42,699 bases of DNA from Dysgonamonadaceae bacterium (GTDB lineage Bacteria; Bacteroidota; Bacteroidia; Bacteroidales; Azobacteroidaceae): positions 1 to 42,699 of the forward strand of contig JAISOJ010000093.1 of NCBI GenBank assembly GCA_031275735.1, in the 5' to 3' direction. The notes under the pieces are model-generated. The model was not told the DNA's origin. It did no database searches and worked only from the letters and a program-made list of their open reading frames with translations. Numbering within the stretch: position 1 is the first letter of the stretch; each line of letters begins with the position of its first letter. This document shows positions 27,301-36,962 of this stretch, in pieces. A program made the position numbers and the translations under genes.

Positions 27301-29898
27301 ATGGCAACGGTAAAAGGCAAAGTAGAAATGTTTCGCGCCGATTTGAAGCATTTCAAAGAACAGGCAGGAATTGGCGGTTGGCCGCTCTTTGAGCGCTATC
27401 CGGCGCTTGCAACTATTGTAAAAAACAATATCGGCGCTCGCTATCAAGACTTTTTATCTTATCCGACAAAAGAAGGCGGCAAAGTTACGTTTCATGGAAA
27501 AAAATATACAGAAACTCCCCGCATCCTGCCCGACTTGCCGAATGAAGAACAATCCAAATATCAAACAATTAAAAATGAAACAATTGCGCATTACAACAGC
27601 AAAATCGAGATGCTCCGAAATGCAGGCAAAACCCCGGAAGCCGATTTTCTCGCCGAAGCCATCAAACATATCGACGACCGATTTGTATATGGCTACGACG
27701 ACAGCGTTGTCTTGGGCGTATGGGGAATGAAACTTAAAGAAAACGCAAGCGTAGAAGATGGCGTTTTCCGCTGCCATTTGCGGCCCGGAAAAACGACGAC
27801 CCCGCCTAAGGAGCAAGACGATACCGTCGAACGTAAAGAAGAGCCGCCCATTTCTATTGTAGTAATCGACCCACCCGAGCCGCCTGATCTGCCGCCACGT
27901 CCCTGGTGGAAACGTTTTTGGCTATGGTTGACCGAATTGTGGGCCGGCAAAGGGTGCCTCAAATGGTTGCTTTGGCTGTTGCTTGCATTACTGTTGCTGC
28001 TGCTGTTATTATGCTTGCTTCGCAGTTGCAGTCATCACTCTGCCGGTGGAGGCGCTCTCGGCGCAAATGATTCTGCGTGGCTCGGCAACGACCCGAGGCG
28101 AGTTAGCGATGGCGGGGGCATATACGACCCGTATCATCCCTACGACCCTGTCCCGACGCCGCCCGAATACAGCGGCGTTTTGCCGCCGTCGCAAAACGTC
28201 ATCCCGCCTGTCGATACTGCACATATTATTCGCAAGCCGGGCGAACCCGTGGTTGTAGGAAACCGTCTGAATATTCTGATGGAAAACGAAAATAAGACGA
28301 TTATGCAGTTGGCAAAGGATTTCAAAACAAAATATCCCGACAACAAATATCGAGTTGTCTATTACGACAATACGGTCAAGCGCATGCAAATTGAACTCCC
28401 TTCGGAAGAGCGCGAGCGGCTGAAACAGGAAATACCTGACGCCTTTTCGCCCGATTACGAACTGTTTGTATTCGACGAATCATTGTTTGAAAGCAACTAT
28501 TCACCTTCCGACCCTGCATTTGCCGACAGCGAGAAAACCTGGTATCTGCAAGCGATAAAAGCCCCCGAAGCCTGGGATATTACTCGCGGCAATGCGGAAA
28601 TTGTAGTCGCGATTATCGACGGAGGTTTTAATCTTGCGCATCCCGAACTGAAAGACCGCGTTGTTTCGCCTTACAACGTATGGACCCACACCGACGAAGT
28701 ATTTCCGCAAAAGTTAGACCACGGCACGCACGTCGCCGGAATTGCACTTGCCGCAATGAACAATGGCAAAGGACTTTGCGGCATAGCGCCCGAATGTCGG
28801 TTCATGCCTGTGCAAATAGCCGACCGGCAATGTGTTATGACAACCACCTCCGTTCTTGACGGAGTACTTTTCGCCCTCTACCAGGGAGCAGATGTGGTCA
28901 ATCTTTCGCTCGGCGCTCAACTAACGGGACTTTCGGAATACCCTGTTGAAGTGCAGGCAGACTTGATCCGCAATCACTTCAAGGAAGAAGAAAGGCTTTG
29001 GCGCGAGGTAATGCGCATAGCAGCCAATCATAACTCCACCATTGTGGTTGCGGCAGGCAACGACAATGTACTGGCAGGCATTACTCCCATACAACGTCCG
29101 GAACAGACAATTACCGTTTCGGCAGTAAACAGGAACAGACAAAATATAGAAAAAGCCGAATTTAGCAATTACGGACCGTATTCCGACATATCGGCGCCCG
29201 GAGTAGGCATTTTCAGTTCGATCGGCAAAAACAACTACGCCGTCCATGAAGGCACAAGCATGGCCGCTCCGATTATTTCGGGAAGCATAGCGCTGATGAA
29301 AAGCCTGAACGATTCGCTGACTACCAAGCAAATACTCTGTATTTTGCAAAACACGGGATGGCAGACACAGGATAACATCGGGCAATTGATTCAATTGAAC
29401 AAAGCGCTCGAAAAAGTGAAATCGGGCGAGGAATGTATAGAACCTCCTTCGCCCTGCAATTCGATAGTGGCCTCCGGAGGCGACGAGGGGTATGTGGGAA
29501 GTTTTGAGATGGGACAACAATCAGGCGCCTTTATTTTTGCTTACAATACGCAAAATGTACCGGATAAAATAACATTATACGATGGCGTCAATACAAATGG
29601 GAAAGTTATTTTTACATACGAAGGAAGCACAAGAACGCCTCTTGCTTCAAACGTTCAGTTTCATCAACCGACAATTACAGTTGAAATTATTGGAGGAAAT
29701 GAAACTTACTGGGAATTTTTGATCAATTGCCCCGGGCAAAAATTTGAAATCGGTAACCCTCAAAATTCCGTTCCACCCTATACTAATTATTCGTCGGCAG
29801 ATGTCCGCCGTTCGCAGTTGGAGAACGAGCGCAACCGATTGCAACAAGAACTTGACAACGTGAACAGCGAATTGAGAAAAATTGAAAACGGCAGATAG
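27301..29898 (+). CDS. Membrane-anchored subtilisin-like (S8) serine protease
   Basis: An 865-aa three-part protein. Residues 1-175 form an unrecognised cytoplasmic domain; 183-197 is Pro-rich (DPPEPPDLPPRP) and followed by basic, Trp-rich residues; 219-243 is a Leu-rich membrane helix. After a linker, an inhibitor-I9-like pro-region (about 310-400) precedes the S8 domain with Asp440 (AIIDGGF), His474 (DHGTHVAG), oxyanion Asn587 (AAGNDN) and Ser653 (GTSMAAP), a complete catalytic set. A beta-rich C-terminal domain (about 725-835) and a short coiled coil end the protein. Positive charges before the helix put the protease in the periplasm and the first domain in the cytoplasm. In the operon it could be the effector or a maturation protease, gated by its cytoplasmic domain. 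Confidence 0.88.
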   Translation: MATVKGKVEMFRADLKHFKEQAGIGGWPLFERYPALATIVKNNIGARYQDFLSYPTKEGGKVTFHGKKYTETPRILPDLPNEEQSKYQTIKNETIAHYNSKIEMLRNAGKTPEADFLAEAIKHIDDRFVYGYDDSVVLGVWGMKLKENASVEDGVFRCHLRPGKTTTPPKEQDDTVERKEEPPISIVVIDPPEPPDLPPRPWWKRFWLWLTELWAGKGCLKWLLWLLLALLLLLLLLCLLRSCSHHSAGGGALGANDSAWLGNDPRRVSDGGGIYDPYHPYDPVPTPPEYSGVLPPSQNVIPPVDTAHIIRKPGEPVVVGNRLNILMENENKTIMQLAKDFKTKYPDNKYRVVYYDNTVKRMQIELPSEERERLKQEIPDAFSPDYELFVFDESLFESNYSPSDPAFADSEKTWYLQAIKAPEAWDITRGNAEIVVAIIDGGFNLAHPELKDRVVSPYNVWTHTDEVFPQKLDHGTHVAGIALAAMNNGKGLCGIAPECRFMPVQIADRQCVMTTTSVLDGVLFALYQGADVVNLSLGAQLTGLSEYPVEVQADLIRNHFKEEERLWREVMRIAANHNSTIVVAAGNDNVLAGITPIQRPEQTITVSAVNRNRQNIEKAEFSNYGPYSDISAPGVGIFSSIGKNNYAVHEGTSMAAPIISGSIALMKSLNDSLTTKQILCILQNTGWQTQDNIGQLIQLNKALEKVKSGEECIEPPSPCNSIVASGGDEGYVGSFEMGQQSGAFIFAYNTQNVPDKITLYDGVNTNGKVIFTYEGSTRTPLASNVQFHQPTITVEIIGGNETYWEFLINCPGQKFEIGNPQNSVPPYTNYSSADVRRSQLENERNRLQQELDNVNSELRKIENGR

Positions 29899-29922
29899 AT
29901 AACCAATTAAAAATTAAACGAT

Positions 29923-30870
29923 ATGAATCAGTCAAAATTCTCCTTAGCCGATGTGCTGACATTGCTTGCAGCCCTTGCTTTCGGCTTTGAATGCTTTCTC
30001 GGCGCCAACTTCCTTGCTTTGGGCGATACAGGGCCAAGCATTATTCTCGCGGCTATTATCGCCGTTCTGCTCGGAGGACATGCTTTCGGCATTAAACTGC
30101 TGAAACGGACAAGCCGCAACTTCAAATCCTGTTTTATCTGGGAAATGATTTTACTCGCGGCATTTGTCGGGTTCGCTGTCGTTTTTGCGAACTCGCCGTT
30201 CCCCCACTACTTCACCGTGTCGAGTAAAAAAGCGGATATTCAGACCAAACTTTCGGAGAGCATCACTCAAGCCGAAAACATGTTTGCCGAATATGAAAGT
30301 TATGCCGCAAACCGCGAAAAAATTTACGAAACCAAATTGCGCAGCGTGGTTGCGTCGGCAGATATAAATCCGGGCGAATATGCCGAATACGGCTTCGTGA
30401 ACGGCGTAGCGGCAGAAACACAAATAGAAAACAAGATGTTTACCGTTCACGCCGACCTGTTTCCGTCGAACTATACCGACACCATCGGCGGCAGCGGAAT
30501 AAAAGAAGTTGCACACGAGTGGCTTGCGAAGGCAAAAAAAACTACAAACGGATGGAAACCCATCGGCATTGTCGCTGTCGTGAACGAAGTGGAGCAAAAC
30601 TCAACCAACTGGCTCAATACCTTGATCGAACTGTCCAAAGTGCGTGAAAAAGGCGAAGAGGCAGCCGATTTTGCCTGTCCGCTCTCCTTTGAAGACACAA
30701 AAAAGGCTTTCAAAACGCTTGGCAAACCTACTCCGCTCACAATCGGACTCGCGGTACTGGCTTATGCGCTGATGCTGCTGTCGTGGTCTGTAACCAAAAG
30801 ACACACAAAATTTCCGGGACTGAAAATTCTTTTCGGAATGGGCGGATCAATAACCGGCAACGAACTGTGA
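29923..30870 (+). CDS. Four-helix inner-membrane protein of the Srf-like operon
   Basis: A 315-aa protein, not recognised. Three hydrophobic helices lie at about 9-30, 36-57 and 69-90, and one at about 270-292 (LTIGLAVLAYALMLLSW). Between them is a roughly 175-aa soluble domain with a helical opening (TKLSESITQAENMFAEYES) and a beta-rich remainder. The four helices put both ends on the same side; the soluble domain would then face the periplasm. No catalytic motif is visible. Co-transcription with the protease (24 bp gap) and the GTPase-like gene (26 bp gap) suggests a membrane scaffold or channel subunit. Confidence 0.75.
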   Translation: MNQSKFSLADVLTLLAALAFGFECFLGANFLALGDTGPSIILAAIIAVLLGGHAFGIKLLKRTSRNFKSCFIWEMILLAAFVGFAVVFANSPFPHYFTVSSKKADIQTKLSESITQAENMFAEYESYAANREKIYETKLRSVVASADINPGEYAEYGFVNGVAAETQIENKMFTVHADLFPSNYTDTIGGSGIKEVAHEWLAKAKKTTNGWKPIGIVAVVNEVEQNSTNWLNTLIELSKVREKGEEAADFACPLSFEDTKKAFKTLGKPTPLTIGLAVLAYALMLLSWSVTKRHTKFPGLKILFGMGGSITGNEL

Positions 30871-30896
30871 TTATTAATTTAATCATTTGACAAATA

Positions 30897-32252
30897 ATGA
30901 ATAAACAACATATATTAGACAACGTTGACAACCTGACGGCAGAGCAACTCTACAGTTGTATCAGTCAAGGAATTGTTTCTCTCGACGAATTGAAAAAAAC
31001 CGGTAACTTAGACGCATCTAAACGAGCAGCAATACAAAAATTGCAATCCAAACACGATAGCGAAGACGATGCAGCATGGGAAGAATGCCGATACGGTAAC
31101 GAAACCGGGCTGGCCGACTATATTTCAACCCATCCCAAAGGCAGGCATGTGAATGAAGCAAAACAAAGAATGGATGACCTGAGGCAAGAAAGAGAAAACA
31201 TCAGAGCGCAAAAACAGGATATTTTGGATAAAATACGCCGCAATTCAAATGCATATTACCCGAGCCAAATACTCGAATATTTGAGCAATGGCACTCTTAC
31301 CCAAAGCGAGTTGAAAAATTGCGGCATTCCTCAAACTGTGATCGACAATTTGGACAAGGTAGAAACGCCGCGCCTACAAATAGGCGAAACGCCGGACGAA
31401 ATACCTTCGGGCTACACCGAAGTATATTTTTGGGGCGGAACAGGTTCAGGCAAAACCTGCGCTTTGGGCGCTGTTTTGCAAATGGCCGAAGAGAAAGGCT
31501 ATTTGAATATTGCTCCCGGACCGGGTTGCCTGTATGCAACTCAACTGAAAAATATTTTTAGCGACGACGATGTTGCCAACGACTATCTGCCTGCGCCAAG
31601 CCCGCTCGAAACAACTCAATACCTGCCATTTACATTGAAACGCCCCAACGAAAAGCATAGCCGCTCCGTTTCTCTGATTGAATTAAGCGGGGAAATCTTC
31701 AAGTGTTTTTTCCATAAAAATGCAGGGCAACAATTGCCCACTCTATCGCACGAAAATACGTTCAATTCGCTGAATAATTTTTTGAAAAGCAACAATCGCA
31801 AAATTCACTTTTTCTTTATCGATTATGACGAGAAAAATGCGCCCGATGGCGATGGACTGAAACAGAGCGACTATTTGGCTGCCGCATCCACTTATTTCAA
31901 AAACAACGCCGTTTTCGGAAAAACAACCGATGCCATATATGTCGTTCTGACAAAAAGCGATTTATTGACAGACGAACTCGGCAAGAAAGTGCCGCCGGAA
32001 AAAAGGGTGGAGTACGCAAAAAAACATTTGAGCGCTAAAAGTTTTACTTCGTTCATCAATACACTGAAAGATAACTGCAAAAAATACAGCATCAATGCAG
32101 GAAAACTGACGGTTGAGCCGTTTTCGCTCGGCGGTGTTTATTTTCAGCAAATCTGTAATTTCGAGGGCAGCTCGGCAGAAAGAATACTCGAAATATTGAT
32201 GGACAGAATTGAGGTTAGCAAGAAAAGTATTTTGGATATATTGAATCAGTAA
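30897..32252 (+). CDS. P-loop GTPase-like NTPase with N-terminal adaptor repeats
   Basis: A 451-aa protein. A helical module of about 35 aa appears twice (about 14-48, with ISQGIVSLDELKKTG, and about 118-146, with LSNGTLTQSELKNCG). Between them is an AWEE...GLADYISTHPKGRHVNEA unit (about 59-98), of a type common in Bacteroidetes signalling and conflict proteins. The NTPase domain has Walker A GGTGSGKT at 180-187, a Walker B / switch-like SLIELSGE near 260, and a G4-like TKSD at 352-355, which suggests GTP. No membrane helix. The repeated modules look like adaptors that recruit a partner. The stop is 6 bp before the next gene, whose product is the most likely partner. The fold resembles GTPases of recently described conflict systems, but I cannot place the subfamily. 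Confidence 0.78.
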   Translation: MNKQHILDNVDNLTAEQLYSCISQGIVSLDELKKTGNLDASKRAAIQKLQSKHDSEDDAAWEECRYGNETGLADYISTHPKGRHVNEAKQRMDDLRQERENIRAQKQDILDKIRRNSNAYYPSQILEYLSNGTLTQSELKNCGIPQTVIDNLDKVETPRLQIGETPDEIPSGYTEVYFWGGTGSGKTCALGAVLQMAEEKGYLNIAPGPGCLYATQLKNIFSDDDVANDYLPAPSPLETTQYLPFTLKRPNEKHSRSVSLIELSGEIFKCFFHKNAGQQLPTLSHENTFNSLNNFLKSNNRKIHFFFIDYDEKNAPDGDGLKQSDYLAAASTYFKNNAVFGKTTDAIYVVLTKSDLLTDELGKKVPPEKRVEYAKKHLSAKSFTSFINTLKDNCKKYSINAGKLTVEPFSLGGVYFQQICNFEGSSAERILEILMDRIEVSKKSILDILNQ

Positions 32253-32258
32253 AGAGCT

Positions 32259-34925
32259 ATGAAGATAAAGATATTTGTACAGGGGACAAAAGACGGTTAC
32301 AACGTTTTGTATCCGCAACCGACGCCGAATGAGTTTTTTCAGTTTGCGGGCGATATGAGGCATAGGAATGTCAATAATGGCATTTTTCGCGGAAAATCAT
32401 TGTATTCGTTAGCGTTTGCAAAGGACGGCGGCTGTATTTTTACAAAATACGTTATCGTTCACGATGTGCAACGCTACAGCTTGGGAAATATCGGGCTTTC
32501 GTTTTTTATTCCAAAGGAAAACAAAATAACAGGCGCCGATGCAATAGCGCTTTTAGATGAACTTGCAAAGACATACGTGAACAATTATTGCCCGGATTAT
32601 AATCTCGGCAAAAAGCAGGAAGACTGGCCATTATTGACCTTGAAAGCAAATACTTACGACCTTCGATTACAATCCCTTTCCCCCGACGACGTCGACACCA
32701 TGCCATCCGGAACAACCGACGCCGCATTTATCTATTACCGCGACAACACAGAACTGCAACGCTATTTCGATGCACCATACCAAGACGAATACATGCAGTA
32801 TCGCCAAATACTTTTTGTAAGCGCCGATTTGAAAAACCAACCCGAAAATCCGCTCAATGCCTTGCGACATTCGGGAACAGACTTGACGGGAAAGATTGAT
32901 TTGGAAAATCCGAAATATAAATTGCGATTCAATGAATACGAAAAGAACGGATTAAAAATCAACGTAACAGCCAATGGAACAAGGAAATGTAATAATGATA
33001 AAGTAAGAAGAAAAAGCAAACTTGAAATTTCATACGAGCAGGAGTACCGCAAACCGGCGTACTATCCCGGCTCTATTGCAAATAATCTTCAATGTATAGA
33101 TATTGATGAACAGAACAAAACAATTACAATAAAACCTGTTATGCTTGAAAAAGAAAAAAAAACTGTAAACATTTGTGCGACAAATATAAACGGAAAATCA
33201 CTTTCAATTACACAAATAAAATGTAGAAATAGTTATCAACAAACAGAAAAGCCCATTACAGGCAATAGTATAACATTCGAAGGGGATGAATTAGGGGATT
33301 ATTGGGATATAGAAGTAGAAGTAAATGGCTATGAGAATAAAAAATGTCGATATAAACCGACGGAATATCCTGACAATAACTCCATTCCTTTTAAATTGGA
33401 AGAACAAAAAATCATTGAAATACAGTTGTCTGACGACAATGATCAGCCGATTGACAGCAGATATGTGATGATAAAAGTATTTTACCACAGGAGAGATGAG
33501 ATGCCTAAATATTGCATCAAAAACAACAAAAATAAATTTGTTTTTGTTGGAAATGAAATTGATAAGAAATGGCAAGTAGAGATTGAAAGCGATTATTATG
33601 AAGATAAGCACTTTACTACGATCAATCCAAAAATGATGCAAGGACATATTGAAAAAATCAAGTTAAGTAAAAAACCCATGCCTGTAAGAGATAACGAAAT
33701 TCCTCACAATGAGGATATCATTTTTTATTTTAAAGAGGGCAAACATGGTAAATGGCCAAAAAAAGAAGAACGCAATAAACCAAAAATACTTCCATATAAA
33801 CCAAATAAACCAAACACTTTTAATATTAAGGAAAACGCTCCTAAAGTTAGACCTGATTTTTTCTTTCAATTAGACAAATGGCAAGCAACTAAAAAACAGG
33901 GAGAAGAAAACAGAATTTGCTATACTGCTCAATATAAACCGAATTGGGTAAGTATAATTTTGAGTTCCATGGTAGTTGTTGCTGTTATTATCGGACTTGT
34001 TTGTTGGGGATTGGGCGTATTTAATGGAAAAGAAAATAAGAATAAGATTTCTACTCAATCCTTAGAAATATATATTGCCGATAACGAACTACGGCTTTCG
34101 GTATTAGAAGATTCCTTACAAACTAAATTTAGTAATCCGCCTGAAGTAAAAATAGAGAAAAGTTTTGGGCAGTCAATCCTTGGTATCTTTGGTATCGGCG
34201 ATAAGGAAGAAAAGCGGGATTCTACTGATTATAATAAGTGGATAAGTAAAAAGCAGCAGTTGGAAAATGTTATTGCTTTACGTAAACGGATAGACGAGAA
34301 GAAGTTTTGCGATTCATTGGTAATTAATTACGTCTATTCCGACCGGCAAAAATGCTTCAAAAATGCAATAGACACGGTTCTAAAAGCAAATAAATGTGAA
34401 GAAGTTGCTCAAAAGTTTGATGTTGATACCGTTTCTTCTATGTCTTTGACACAAATTGCCGAAAAGATTAATTCGATTTTGCAGCCGCCGAAGGAAGAGA
34501 AAACAATAACGGATGATGCAGGCAAGCAGAGTAATCCGCCAACAAATCTGCAAAATGCACCAAATACGACGACAAAATCAAATCAGGATAAAAATTCTGG
34601 TGATGCTCGGCAAGATATTATCCAATACATCAAAGGCAATGAATTAAAAAAAGATGTGTTAGAGAAATATATGCGCGATATTGGTAAAGACGATGCATTG
34701 AAAGGCAGCATTAATTTATGTATAAAATTTTGGACATTAGATGGTTCAAAAAATAAATCATATTCCTCTTTTCAAAAAGAAATAAATAACGATACCGTTC
34801 TTCAAAACAGCGAATTAAATAATTTTGTAGATAAGATGTGCAACGTTGAAAAACCAAAGTATTTGCCAGACATAAGAGGAACTAAAACAATCTCTACTTT
34901 ATCCCAATTAAAAAATCTCCAATAA
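32259..34925 (+). CDS. Large single-pass membrane protein, possible GTPase partner
   Basis: An 888-aa protein, not recognised as a named family. Residues 1-250 form a globular domain opening MKIKIFVQGTKDGYNVLYP, loosely like N-domains of GTPase-associated proteins in conflict systems (weak resemblance). Residues 270-470 hold at least two similar beta-rich modules (each with an N-K-F/I-x-F-x-G/E-x-E-x-x-x-W-x-I/V-E pattern, at ITFEGDELGDYWDIEVE and FVFVGNEIDKKWQVEIE). A membrane helix spans 563-588, then a helical C-terminal part, with a polar Gln/Asn/Thr-rich linker near 750-785. With no signal peptide, the N-terminal 560 residues are probably cytoplasmic and the C-terminal 300 periplasmic. 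From about 32940 the DNA becomes strikingly A+T-rich, unlike the start of the gene. The next gene begins 1 bp after the stop. Confidence 0.72.
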   Translation: MKIKIFVQGTKDGYNVLYPQPTPNEFFQFAGDMRHRNVNNGIFRGKSLYSLAFAKDGGCIFTKYVIVHDVQRYSLGNIGLSFFIPKENKITGADAIALLDELAKTYVNNYCPDYNLGKKQEDWPLLTLKANTYDLRLQSLSPDDVDTMPSGTTDAAFIYYRDNTELQRYFDAPYQDEYMQYRQILFVSADLKNQPENPLNALRHSGTDLTGKIDLENPKYKLRFNEYEKNGLKINVTANGTRKCNNDKVRRKSKLEISYEQEYRKPAYYPGSIANNLQCIDIDEQNKTITIKPVMLEKEKKTVNICATNINGKSLSITQIKCRNSYQQTEKPITGNSITFEGDELGDYWDIEVEVNGYENKKCRYKPTEYPDNNSIPFKLEEQKIIEIQLSDDNDQPIDSRYVMIKVFYHRRDEMPKYCIKNNKNKFVFVGNEIDKKWQVEIESDYYEDKHFTTINPKMMQGHIEKIKLSKKPMPVRDNEIPHNEDIIFYFKEGKHGKWPKKEERNKPKILPYKPNKPNTFNIKENAPKVRPDFFFQLDKWQATKKQGEENRICYTAQYKPNWVSIILSSMVVVAVIIGLVCWGLGVFNGKENKNKISTQSLEIYIADNELRLSVLEDSLQTKFSNPPEVKIEKSFGQSILGIFGIGDKEEKRDSTDYNKWISKKQQLENVIALRKRIDEKKFCDSLVINYVYSDRQKCFKNAIDTVLKANKCEEVAQKFDVDTVSSMSLTQIAEKINSILQPPKEEKTITDDAGKQSNPPTNLQNAPNTTTKSNQDKNSGDARQDIIQYIKGNELKKDVLEKYMRDIGKDDALKGSINLCIKFWTLDGSKNKSYSSFQKEINNDTVLQNSELNNFVDKMCNVEKPKYLPDIRGTKTISTLSQLKNLQ

Positions 34926-34926
34926 T

Positions 34927-35868
34927 ATGAAAGCATTCAAAATCAGTTTAGCAGTAGCCTTCGTCGCGGTTATCGGCTTTTTTGCCGTAAAGTCGCTCGT
35001 CACTATCGGCGAGAAGGGCGATTATGAGCCGCCCATAAATCAGTTTACCGAAAAGTTGAATTGTGAGATAGATACTGTCCTGCCTAAAATGCCGGACAGC
35101 AATTTTTGTCCCGAAAAATACGCCGAAATAAAATGGCTCATTTCGACTTGGCACAAAGAAAATCGGCTCGGCAAAGATAAACTCGACACACTTGGCAACC
35201 GCCTGTCGAAAGAGTTCTTCGAGAGCAACCTCTATGCCGCTTACGCCCACAAGTTCTATAATCAGGCATTTTACGTATTCGACAGAAACGAATGGAATCC
35301 CGACGACTTGAATTTTATCCGTAGCGAATATCAAACGTTGCAAAAATCGAGTTTTCTTCAAGCAGGCAGCCGCGTGGCTAAAAAGTTCGACGAAATCAGG
35401 CAAATTTTCGCCAAATACGACGAAATCAACGTTTTTATCGCTTCCTGTAAAAATTTTGGTTATTCAGGAACATCACTGTCCGACCGTTTCCCTGTTTCGG
35501 AGGTGCAAGGCAAAATCCAGCAGACTGCAAATTATCGCAATAATTGGGGCAAGAGTTATGTCAACAACTGTACCCGCCTGCACGACGGACTTCGGGAAGC
35601 GCCGCAGTTGCTGTTTCAAGCGCACGTCCGTTATTTAGACAAAAAAATCGACGAATGGACAGGGCTGTATTCAAACTACCACTCACAAAAAGAATACAAA
35701 GAACTGTTTTACGACAAATTGAAAGCGGAAATCGACCGGCTCGACAGCAGCGCCTACAATGTTGGCGATGACACAGTGGACAGGGAATACCAGCGATTGA
35801 AAAACAAATTGGACACCGACAGCCGCGATGCATATAACTATTTCAGTAACAAACAATCGAATTTATAA
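34927..35868 (+). CDS. Membrane-anchored periplasmic helical protein
   Basis: A 313-aa protein, not recognised. An N-terminal hydrophobic anchor (about 6-27, ISLAVAFVAVIGFFAVKSLV) without a cleavage-like AxA motif suggests a signal anchor, leaving a roughly 285-aa periplasmic domain that looks all-helical and highly charged. Its stop shares one base with the ATG at 35868 (TAATG), which opens the repeat leader of the next gene, so translation of the leader is probably coupled to this gene. Confidence 0.72.
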   Translation: MKAFKISLAVAFVAVIGFFAVKSLVTIGEKGDYEPPINQFTEKLNCEIDTVLPKMPDSNFCPEKYAEIKWLISTWHKENRLGKDKLDTLGNRLSKEFFESNLYAAYAHKFYNQAFYVFDRNEWNPDDLNFIRSEYQTLQKSSFLQAGSRVAKKFDEIRQIFAKYDEINVFIASCKNFGYSGTSLSDRFPVSEVQGKIQQTANYRNNWGKSYVNNCTRLHDGLREAPQLLFQAHVRYLDKKIDEWTGLYSNYHSQKEYKELFYDKLKAEIDRLDSSAYNVGDDTVDREYQRLKNKLDTDSRDAYNYFSNKQSNL

Positions 35869-35870
35869 TG

Positions 35871-36032
35871 ATGAAACAATCATGTTTAACAAACACCCAA
35901 GAGCATGTAAACGGGTATTCGTTTACTCGCCAACCCGTCAACTCGTTTACTTGTTTACTCGTCAACTTGTTTACTTGTTTACTCGTCAACTTGTTTACTC
36001 GTCAACTCGTTTACTTATTTACTCATTTACGT
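35871..36032 (+). repeat. Octamer leader element, copy B (head plus about 14 octamer units)
   Basis: A 50-bp head (35871-35920, 47/50 identical to copy C) precedes octamers from 35921: GTTTACTC, GCCAACCC, GTCAACTC, GTTTACTT and so on, twelve GTYWACYY units in all, then ATTTACTC and ATTTACGT up to the ATG at 36033. The element stays open and in frame with the downstream gene, giving a 55-residue N-terminal extension from ATG 35868. It is two octamers (16 bp) longer than copy C. Confidence 0.9.
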
Positions 36033-36950
36033 ATGAAAGAAATACTTATTTCGATATTTTTCTTATGCACCGTCCATCAAGCATATGCACAGGATGATTT
36101 GATAGACAGAATTGCAAGTCAGGCAGTCGAAATCAACAGTTTAAAAAAAGAACTGGCTGCCGCGATAACTTCAAATGAAAGCTATATAACTCAGGCACAG
36201 TTCAGTTTGAAAAACATGAAAGATTCCGTCAGATTGCTGAAAGCCAACCTTGCCGAACTGGAAAAATTCAAATCAGGCAAGGAAGAATTCGACTCCCGAC
36301 TTAAAGCGAAAACCGATTCAATCAATTTGCTGAAAACCCAACTTTCCGACGAACGGCAAAATGGCAGGCGGACAGCAAAAGAAGAGCGGGAAAGAGGCAA
36401 AAACGAGGCATTGGAAAGTATTGTCCGCAACTACCAAAGTCGTCAATTCGACGATTTAATCAAATCATCCACAAGAGAATCCGTTCAGCGCGATTTGCGG
36501 CTTGCGGGCGACAATCCCGACGTGAATAAAACGCTGTCTGATTTGGATAAATATTTCAGCGCCCAAGAGTTATTAACAAAGAGATATGACGAGTACGGCA
36601 TAAGTAACGCACAAACTCAACTGAAAGCAGTCAATCAACACTCTGAACTGCTCAACAGCCTGAAAGACAAGGTAGAAAATTACAGCATTTTCAGTACGGG
36701 ACTGAAAGAAACCATGAATAAAATTGCCGAATTAGACCAAAACGAGTCTGTTTCAGGGCTGGGCGAAGAAATTGAAAAACAGAAATTTAACAAAATTCTG
36801 AAAATTCTGACGGAAATTTCATCATATATTTTCAATTACGATTTCATGTTGCCTGACTATCCCTTTCTGTCCGACATTCTGCTCGAAATCATAAAGCGCA
36901 AGTGGCCGGACGCTGATGCCGATATTTCCGATTTGTTGCAAAAACTATAA
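36033..36950 (+). CDS. Exported coiled-coil protein
   Basis: A 305-aa protein from ATG 36033, with a signal peptide (MKEILISIFFLCTVHQAYAQ, cleavage after AYA). Residues 20-130 form a long coiled coil (AVEINSLKKELAAAI, SINLLKTQLSDERQNG), and the rest is helical. No enzymatic motif is seen. A periplasmic rod or spacer linking inner and outer membrane parts would fit. The frame is open upstream to ATG 35868 through the octamer element, so a 360-aa form with a 55-residue leader before the signal peptide is also possible. Such a leader, with its own hydrophobic repeats, would alter export. I favour 36033 as the functional start. Confidence 0.75.
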   Translation: MKEILISIFFLCTVHQAYAQDDLIDRIASQAVEINSLKKELAAAITSNESYITQAQFSLKNMKDSVRLLKANLAELEKFKSGKEEFDSRLKAKTDSINLLKTQLSDERQNGRRTAKEERERGKNEALESIVRNYQSRQFDDLIKSSTRESVQRDLRLAGDNPDVNKTLSDLDKYFSAQELLTKRYDEYGISNAQTQLKAVNQHSELLNSLKDKVENYSIFSTGLKETMNKIAELDQNESVSGLGEEIEKQKFNKILKILTEISSYIFNYDFMLPDYPFLSDILLEIIKRKWPDADADISDLLQKL

Positions 36951-36962
36951 TATACAACAAAT

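Noticed and set aside
28009-28389. Several open frames antisense to the subtilase and Srf-like genes
   Set aside because: Frequent long antisense frames are expected in this G+C-richer block; none shows motifs, and the plus-strand genes have complete catalytic signatures.
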